Assembly (NCBI GenBank): GCA_013154075.1 | Contig: JAADDG010000058.1 | Span: 1 to 11,730, forward strand | Source of the DNA: Campylobacterota bacterium | GTDB taxonomy: Bacteria > Campylobacterota > Campylobacteria > Campylobacterales > JAADDG01 | Length of the DNA stretch: 11,730 bases | Reading direction: 5' to 3' | Shown: positions 7,187-11,730 of the stretch, in pieces | Numbering within the stretch: the first letter of the stretch is position 1 | How the letters are laid out: each line of letters begins with the position of its first letter | Translations under genes and position numbers: made by a program | The notes under the pieces: model-generated | What the model was told of the DNA's origin: nothing | What the model saw: only the letters and a program-made list of their open reading frames with translations | The model's database searches: none

Positions 7187-8362
7187 ATGAAGACCATAGC
7201 GATAGTTAGCAATAGCGCTTTTAATATCTATAATTTTAGACTCAGTTTGGCAAGCGCTATAAGAGAGAGGGGATATGAGGTGATGTTCGTAGCCCCTAAG
7301 GATGAATATACCGAAAAGATTATGGATGAAGGCTATTTGATAAAAGATGTTTTTATAAATCCCAAAGGAAACTCTCCTATAGAAGATAAAAAAACGATAG
7401 ATGAATTTAAAAAAATTTATATCAAACATAAACCGGATCTGATTTTGAACTATACGATAAAACCGAATATCTACTCTTCACTGGCCGCTTCTTCTTTGAA
7501 TATTCCCGTAATCAATACGGTTACGGGGCTTGGGACCGTTTTTATAGAGGAGAATTTCGTAACCGATTTGGTAAAGATTTTGTATAAAATCTCTTTTAAA
7601 AAGGTTCATAAAGTCTTTTTCCAAAATAGAGCCGATATGGAATTTTTTATAAATAAAGGTATAGTATCTCCCGATAAAACGCTTCTTGTTCCGGGATCCG
7701 GAGTGGATACGATGAGATTTTATCCGAGAGAGAAAACCAAAAATAAAGATAAATTCGTTTTTTTATTTATAGGTAGAATGATAAAGGATAAAGGCGTTAT
7801 AGAGTATGTAGAAGCGGCTAAAATGATAAAAGAGAAGTATGAAAACGTGGAATTTCAGCTTTTGGGATCTTTGGATGCCGAGAATAAGACGCTAATTTCC
7901 AAAAAAAGCGTTTACGAATGGGTAAAGAAAGGATATATAACCTATCTTGGTACATCTTTTAAGGTGGAAGACGTAATCGCGGAAAGCGATTGCGTGGTGC
8001 TTCCCTCTTATAGGGAAGGGCTTCCAAAAAGTCTTCTTGAAGGTGCTTCCATGCAAAGACCTTTGATAGCTACCGACGTGGTAGGATGTAGGGATGTGGT
8101 GATAGACGGAGAAAACGGGTTTTTGTGCGAAGCGAAAAATGCTCGAAGCTTAGCCGAAGCGTTTGAGAAGATGCTTGATATGGATGAGAAAGAGAGGGTG
8201 TTGATGGGTAAGAGGGCCAGAGAGATGGTTTTGGAAAAATTTGACGAAAGGATAGTTTATGATCAGTATATCAAAGAGATAGAGAGAGCTCTTCCGATAA
8301 AACTTAGATTCAAACTAAAATCTTGCGAGAGGGTAGAGAGCTTGAGTTTAAAATTCGCTTAA
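7187..8362 (+). CDS. GT4-family (GT-B fold) glycosyltransferase
   Basis: A 391-aa glycosyltransferase of the GT4/CapM-PglA type, which transfers a sugar from a nucleotide-sugar to a lipid-linked or other acceptor at the inner face of the cytoplasmic membrane. The N-terminal acceptor domain has SNSAFNIYNFRLSLA (8-22) and the VTGLGTVF loop (112-119). The C-terminal donor domain starts at PGSGVDTMRFYP (169-180), followed by FLFIGRMIKDKG (192-203) and the signature LPSYREGLPKSLLEGA (272-287) with the E-x7-E pair Glu277/Glu285 that holds the sugar nucleotide. Overall style resembles the bacillosamine-linked HexNAc transferases of Campylobacterota, but the sugar cannot be assigned. The ATG lies 6 bases after the upstream stop with no good ribosome binding site, so translation is probably coupled to the unknown gene. 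The last ~20 residues are basic and Leu-rich, perhaps a membrane-touching tail. No terminator was seen after it. Confidence 0.93.
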   Translation: MKTIAIVSNSAFNIYNFRLSLASAIRERGYEVMFVAPKDEYTEKIMDEGYLIKDVFINPKGNSPIEDKKTIDEFKKIYIKHKPDLILNYTIKPNIYSSLAASSLNIPVINTVTGLGTVFIEENFVTDLVKILYKISFKKVHKVFFQNRADMEFFINKGIVSPDKTLLVPGSGVDTMRFYPREKTKNKDKFVFLFIGRMIKDKGVIEYVEAAKMIKEKYENVEFQLLGSLDAENKTLISKKSVYEWVKKGYITYLGTSFKVEDVIAESDCVVLPSYREGLPKSLLEGASMQRPLIATDVVGCRDVVIDGENGFLCEAKNARSLAEAFEKMLDMDEKERVLMGKRAREMVLEKFDERIVYDQYIKEIERALPIKLRFKLKSCERVESLSLKFA

Positions 8363-8654
8363 TAAAAATATTAAATCTATTCATTATGTAAACTATTTTT
8401 GAATTGTTCTACAGTAGAGTAGTGTCCCCCTTCAGTCGATAAAATATATTTTCTTTAAAAAAATATTTCCTTATTTTTAGACCTAAACAATCTATTTTTT
8501 AAATAATTGTAAAGAATTCTTTATTTTTTCTATAAAAAATCAGTAAACTTATTTTACTTTAAAAAATATATGTTAAAATATAGTAATAAAAGAGATTAAG
8601 TTAAATATTTAATAAACTAAAAATTGTAAACTTTATTTTCAAAAGGGATTTGAG
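8363..8654. promoter_or_regulatory. AT-rich upstream region of the adhesin gene
   Basis: A 292-base gap without a gene. A -10-like TATAGT at 8579-8584 follows T- and A-tracts spaced along 8440-8580, the sort of curved AT-rich DNA found before strong Campylobacterota promoters; -35 is unclear. The leader would be about 65 bases. Near the start is an interrupted palindrome, TCTAC-A-GTAGA (8408-8418), a weak operator candidate. The ribosome binding site AAAAGGGA (8641-8648) is 6 bases from the ATG at 8655. No terminator for the preceding glycosyltransferase was found, so some read-through is possible. Confidence 0.4.
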
Positions 8655-11444
8655 ATGAAAATAGTAGGAAAAGTTCTATCCGTTGAAGGTCACGTTCTTG
8701 TAAAGCATAAAAACGGAAGAATAGAGGAGCTTAAAGCGGGTGATGTCGTTAGAATGGACGATATCGTTATGTGTAAAAATGCCGGAGATCATTTTGTCGT
8801 ATTGATGGAAAACAATTTGAGACTCGAAATAGGCGAACACACCTACGTTCTTTTCGATCAGGATTTCGTCAATAAATTTATGCAGCTAACTTATCATCTC
8901 AGATCTCCTTTTTATGCCGAACACTCTCTTGAATTGGATTCTATGGACGTCACTTATAAAAATTATAGATTTGAACATATTTCAAGAGAGAGTGAGGAAA
9001 ACGCTTTTCCTTATATCGTAGTGAAAAATCTTTTGCATGTTTCCGTAAAAGATGTTTTGACAAACGACGACACGCCGCCTATAAGCGGTAAAATAAACAA
9101 TCCTGACGCAGAAATTACGGTTATAGTAAACGGTGATACGTATGAGGCTGTCAATAACGGGGACGGTACTTGGATACTTCCGGATAACACCGTCAAACCT
9201 CTCGATGACGGAAAACATGAGATTTTGGTGATCGCTACCAACGGAGATTCCAAAAGCAAAGATGTGGGAGTGGTGGAGGTGGATACCACTCCTCCGGTGG
9301 TAACTATCGAAGATGAAGTAACCAAAGATAAAACTCCTCCTTTGCACGGAACCGTAGACGATCCGGATGCGAAAGTAACCGTTACCGTTGCCGGTGAGAC
9401 ATATGAGGCTATAAACAACGGAGACGGTACTTGGACTCTACCCGATAATACTATAGCGAAACTTACGGACGAAGAGTATACCGTCGTGGTACAGGCTACC
9501 GATAAGGTCGGAAACGTCGGAGAGGATACCGGAAAGCTGATTATAGATACGACTCCGCCGAACGTTACCGTAGATGATCTACTCACAAACGACAATACTC
9601 CTCCTTTGCACGGAACGGTGGATAATCCCGATGCCAAAGTTACGGTAACGGTAAACGGCGAGACTTATGAGGCTATAAACAATGGAGACGGTACTTGGAC
9701 TCTGCCAGATAATACTCTTCTGCCATTGTCTGACGGAGAGTATGAGGTAAAAGCGGAGGCGGTTGACGAAGAGGGAAATGTAGGAGAAGGAGATGGTAAA
9801 GTTACTATCGATACCACTCCTCCCGTTATAACGGTTGATGATTTGACAACCAGCGATAACAACCCTCCTATTACCGGAACGGTGGACGATCCGGAAGCCA
9901 AAGTTACGGTAACGGTAAACGGCGAGACATATGAGGCTATAAATAATGGAGACGGTACTTGGATACTTCCCGACGATACGATAAAAGAGCTTAAAGAGGG
10001 CGATTACGTAGTGGAGGCGGAAGCCACCGATAAAGCCGGAAACAGCTCAAGCGCCGAGGGTAATTTGGTGATAGATTTCGATTCTCCTATCGTAACTATT
10101 GAGGATACGGACGTAACTCACGATGATACGCCCGAATTTACCGGAACTATAGAGAACGGAAACAGGATAGACATCACTCTAAACGGCAATCATTATAGCT
10201 CCGAAGATCCCGATACTACCGTAATAATTCATGATGATGGGACATGGACTTTTACCGTTCCCGATAGTGATGCTTTGGATGACGGTAAATATACGATCGA
10301 AGTTGTTGCTTCCAACGATATGGGAAAAGAGAGCAGTGTAAGCGATGATTTTATCGTAGATGCCGATATGCCCGAAATTACGATAAAAGATTATGACGTT
10401 ATAGAGACCGGAACTCCCACTTTTGAGGGAACTTATAAAAACGCCGACTATGTGGAAGTGAAGATAGGAGATCATATTTATACAAGTGAGGGTGAAGATC
10501 CTTTGGTCGTTTTAAATCCCGAGGAGGGCACGTGGAGCGTTACGATTCCCGAAAGCGACAAACTTGAGCTTGGAGAACAGACCGTAGATGCGATAGCCAA
10601 AGACGAAATGGGTAATGAGGCAGAGGCTACGGATGATTTTATAGTAAATTACGAAGTTCCTCCGATAGCTGTGGATGATATAGTGCTAACCAACATTATC
10701 GACGGATCGACGATGGAGATTCCCGATAGAGCCTTTTTGTTTAACGATTACGATCCGAATAACGAACCGGTTTATATGTATGACGTAAAAGAGATAGAAA
10801 ACGGAACTATCGAAACGGAAGCCAACGGAGATATAGAAAACGATCACTATGCCAATCTATACTATACTCCGGATGAGTCTCCTTTCGAGCAGGGAGGATT
10901 CAAATACGACATAACCGACGGTAAACTAACCTCCGAAGAGTCCGCAGACGTTACCATCATAGCGGCAAGCGGAAATACGATAACCGGAACGGAAGCCGGG
11001 GAGATTTTGGTAAGTGCCGAGAGAGAGGACGAGATGTTCGGCGGCGGCGGTAATGACGTGTTTGTCTGCTACGATCTAAGTAGAATCGTGGATGGAGGAG
11101 AAGGTTTCGATATGCTTCTTGCTCCAAATCACGAAGTGATCAATTTTAACTGTTTTGCTCATAGAGTTACGAATCTCGAACAACTTGACGTACTGATGGA
11201 CGATCATGACGTAACGAGCGTTGGAGTTTCGGACGTATTTGCCATTACCGACGAAAATAACGTTTTTCAGATTCTTGGTGATGAGGGAGATAGAGTATTT
11301 TTGGATCCGGGTTGGAGCTATGTAGGCAAAGAGACGGTTACCTATATGGAGCATTATACTCATGATTATAACGTCTATAAAGGAACGGCCGAGGGACAAG
11401 ACGTCTATCTCTATGTGGAGGACGGCGTTACGGTTGTAGCGTAA
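8655..11444 (+). CDS. Type I-secreted RTX/Ig-like repeat adhesin with retention-module-like N-terminus
   Basis: A 929-aa, very acidic surface protein. There is no Sec signal. The N-terminus (1-~75) has the FecR/retention-module pattern seen at the start of LapA- and BapA-like adhesins: GKVLSVEGHVLV, LKAGDVVRMDDIV, then LRLEIGEHTYVLF. Six Ig-like domains follow (about 126-214, 215-302, 303-390, 391-478, 479-573, 574-669). The first four share NNGDGTW(T/I)LPD and TPP borders; the last two are a diverged subtype with an insertion and no NNGDGTW. A cadherin/VCBS-like domain spans 670-770, then a reduced RTX part with GGGGNDVFV (796-804) and VDGGEGFD (812-819). The C-terminus (about 857-929, with ILGDEGDRVFLDPGW and YNVYKGTAEGQDVYLYVEDG) matches the usual type I secretion target region. 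Calcium binding is expected from the Asp-rich loops. The type I transporter genes are not in this window. Attachment or biofilm is the likely role. Confidence 0.88.
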   Translation: MKIVGKVLSVEGHVLVKHKNGRIEELKAGDVVRMDDIVMCKNAGDHFVVLMENNLRLEIGEHTYVLFDQDFVNKFMQLTYHLRSPFYAEHSLELDSMDVTYKNYRFEHISRESEENAFPYIVVKNLLHVSVKDVLTNDDTPPISGKINNPDAEITVIVNGDTYEAVNNGDGTWILPDNTVKPLDDGKHEILVIATNGDSKSKDVGVVEVDTTPPVVTIEDEVTKDKTPPLHGTVDDPDAKVTVTVAGETYEAINNGDGTWTLPDNTIAKLTDEEYTVVVQATDKVGNVGEDTGKLIIDTTPPNVTVDDLLTNDNTPPLHGTVDNPDAKVTVTVNGETYEAINNGDGTWTLPDNTLLPLSDGEYEVKAEAVDEEGNVGEGDGKVTIDTTPPVITVDDLTTSDNNPPITGTVDDPEAKVTVTVNGETYEAINNGDGTWILPDDTIKELKEGDYVVEAEATDKAGNSSSAEGNLVIDFDSPIVTIEDTDVTHDDTPEFTGTIENGNRIDITLNGNHYSSEDPDTTVIIHDDGTWTFTVPDSDALDDGKYTIEVVASNDMGKESSVSDDFIVDADMPEITIKDYDVIETGTPTFEGTYKNADYVEVKIGDHIYTSEGEDPLVVLNPEEGTWSVTIPESDKLELGEQTVDAIAKDEMGNEAEATDDFIVNYEVPPIAVDDIVLTNIIDGSTMEIPDRAFLFNDYDPNNEPVYMYDVKEIENGTIETEANGDIENDHYANLYYTPDESPFEQGGFKYDITDGKLTSEESADVTIIAASGNTITGTEAGEILVSAEREDEMFGGGGNDVFVCYDLSRIVDGGEGFDMLLAPNHEVINFNCFAHRVTNLEQLDVLMDDHDVTSVGVSDVFAITDENNVFQILGDEGDRVFLDPGWSYVGKETVTYMEHYTHDYNVYKGTAEGQDVYLYVEDGVTVVA
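9297..10088 (+). repeat. Three tandem 264-bp repeats coding Ig-like domains 2-4
   Basis: Units at 9297-9560, 9561-9824 and 9825-10088 each encode exactly 88 residues. Units 2 and 3 are nearly identical over part of their length: 9633-9664 equals 9897-9928 (32 of 32 bases), and across 67 bases only two differ. The first Ig-like domain (9030-9296) is an older relative, and domains 5 and 6 (10089-10661) no longer align well at DNA level. Such repeats often expand or shrink by recombination. Confidence 0.85.
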
Positions 11445-11458
11445 GGACTTGAATTAAA

Positions 11459-11464
11459 TATAAT
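11459..11464 (+). promoter_or_regulatory. Candidate -10 box for the DUF2905 gene
   Basis: TATAAT at 11459-11464 lies 15 bases after the adhesin stop, giving a start near 11471. A possible -35 (TTGTAG, 11434-11439) has poor 19-base spacing and sits in the adhesin's last codons. A transcript from here would lack the left arm of the hairpin that starts at 11462. Confidence 0.4.
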
Positions 11465-11503
11465 CCTCTGTTAAAATAGAATAATTATTTTAAACAGAGG
11501 ATT
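11462..11503 (+). terminator. Hairpin after the adhesin gene: terminator and/or cover of the next ribosome binding site
   Basis: AATCCTCTG (11462-11470) pairs with CAGAGGATT (11495-11503), and TTAAAAT (11471-11477) pairs with ATTTTAA (11487-11493). This makes a 16-bp stem with one bulged A (11494) and a 9-base loop. ATTTTATG follows, a short T-run, so it may end adhesin transcription. Its right arm contains AGAGGA (11496-11501), the ribosome binding site of the gene starting at 11509, so in read-through RNA that site would be closed. Confidence 0.6.
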
Positions 11504-11508
11504 ATTTT

Positions 11509-11730
11509 ATGAGTGAATTCGGTAAAACTCTAATTTTTATAGGTTCCGTAATCGTCATTATAGGTTTTTTGATCAGTTTAAGCGATAAACTTCCTTTCAA
11601 TTTCGGAAGACTTCCGGGAGATTTTTTATATAAAAAGGATAATTTTACGTTCTACTTTCCTTTGACTTCATCGATTCTTCTTAGTATCTTTTTGTCTTTG
11701 ATTTTGTATATTTTTAGCAAATTTTTCAGA
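11509..11730 (+). CDS. DUF2905 family membrane protein (3' end cut by window)
   Basis: Seventy-four codons are visible with no stop before the window end. The pattern is that of DUF2905 proteins, which are about 70-80 aa long, so only a few residues should be missing. A first membrane segment covers residues 8-24. The conserved core LPFNFGRLPGDFLYKKDNFTF is at about 28-48 (key residues GRLPGD and NFTFYFPLT), and a second membrane segment covers about 51-70. It is a two-pass inner-membrane protein whose function is not known. The ATG has AGAGGA seven bases upstream, inside the right arm of a hairpin. Confidence 0.88.
   Translation, partial: MSEFGKTLIFIGSVIVIIGFLISLSDKLPFNFGRLPGDFLYKKDNFTFYFPLTSSILLSIFLSLILYIFSKFFR

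Noticed and set aside
9011..9637. Long minus-strand open frame (208 aa, Ser/Thr/Val-rich) inside the adhesin gene
   Set aside because: It mirrors the repeated Ig-like domains on the other strand, has repeat periodicity set by the adhesin and no ribosome binding site; a shadow frame.
9030..10661. Regular repeats considered as CRISPR or a non-coding array
   Set aside because: Units are 264 bp or longer, in frame, and encode Ig-like domains of one continuous protein.
6359..11444. Unknown gene, glycosyltransferase and adhesin as one glycosylated-adhesin system
   Set aside because: The adhesin has its own 292-base upstream region and no dedicated marker links the genes; adjacency alone is too weak to claim it.

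Overview
The window looks like a piece of chromosome from a Campylobacterota (Epsilonproteobacteria) member. The DNA is AT-rich and Arg is coded mostly by AGA/AGG. Promoters have -10 boxes such as GGGTATAAT and GGATAAAAT with T-rich upstream DNA rather than a clear -35. The GlyRS beta subunit stands alone, as in alpha2/beta2-type bacteria. I cannot name the species. A free-living sulfur- or hydrogen-oxidising vent relative is a guess from overall protein style. All supported genes lie on the + strand.

Layout. (1) 66-1234: a secreted endonuclease/exonuclease/phosphatase-fold protein, overlapped by 4 bases by a 42-aa single-pass membrane protein that starts with TTG. (2) 1235-1699: a 465-base stretch with no convincing intact gene. 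It has a good promoter and ribosome binding site and about 20 normal-looking codons, then sequence unlike the neighbours, then a strong long-range hairpin just before metE. (3) 1700-3970: metE, cobalamin-independent methionine synthase, closed by a textbook terminator. (4) 4052-6103: glyS, with its own promoter and a terminator-like hairpin. (5) 6104-8362: a new promoter driving a two-gene unit, a 273-aa protein of unknown family and a GT4 glycosyltransferase 6 bases downstream. (6) 8363-11444: an AT-rich promoter region and a 929-aa type-I-secreted adhesin-like protein. This protein has an N-terminal FecR/retention-module-like domain, six Ig-like repeats, a cadherin-like domain and an RTX-like C-terminal secretion region. 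(7) 11462-11730: a hairpin that contains the ribosome binding site of a DUF2905 membrane protein, cut off by the window end.

Most of the window is housekeeping (methionine synthesis, tRNA charging) next to cell-surface genes. The glycosyltransferase and adhesin are neighbours but have separate promoters, so a link such as adhesin glycosylation is only a possibility. No tRNA, rRNA, CRISPR array, transposase or phage gene was seen. I found no clear new defence or mobile system. The parts most worth a second look are the metE leader with its decayed or foreign spacer, the unknown 273-aa protein, the adhesin without a LapG-type cleavage site, and the hairpin over the DUF2905 start.
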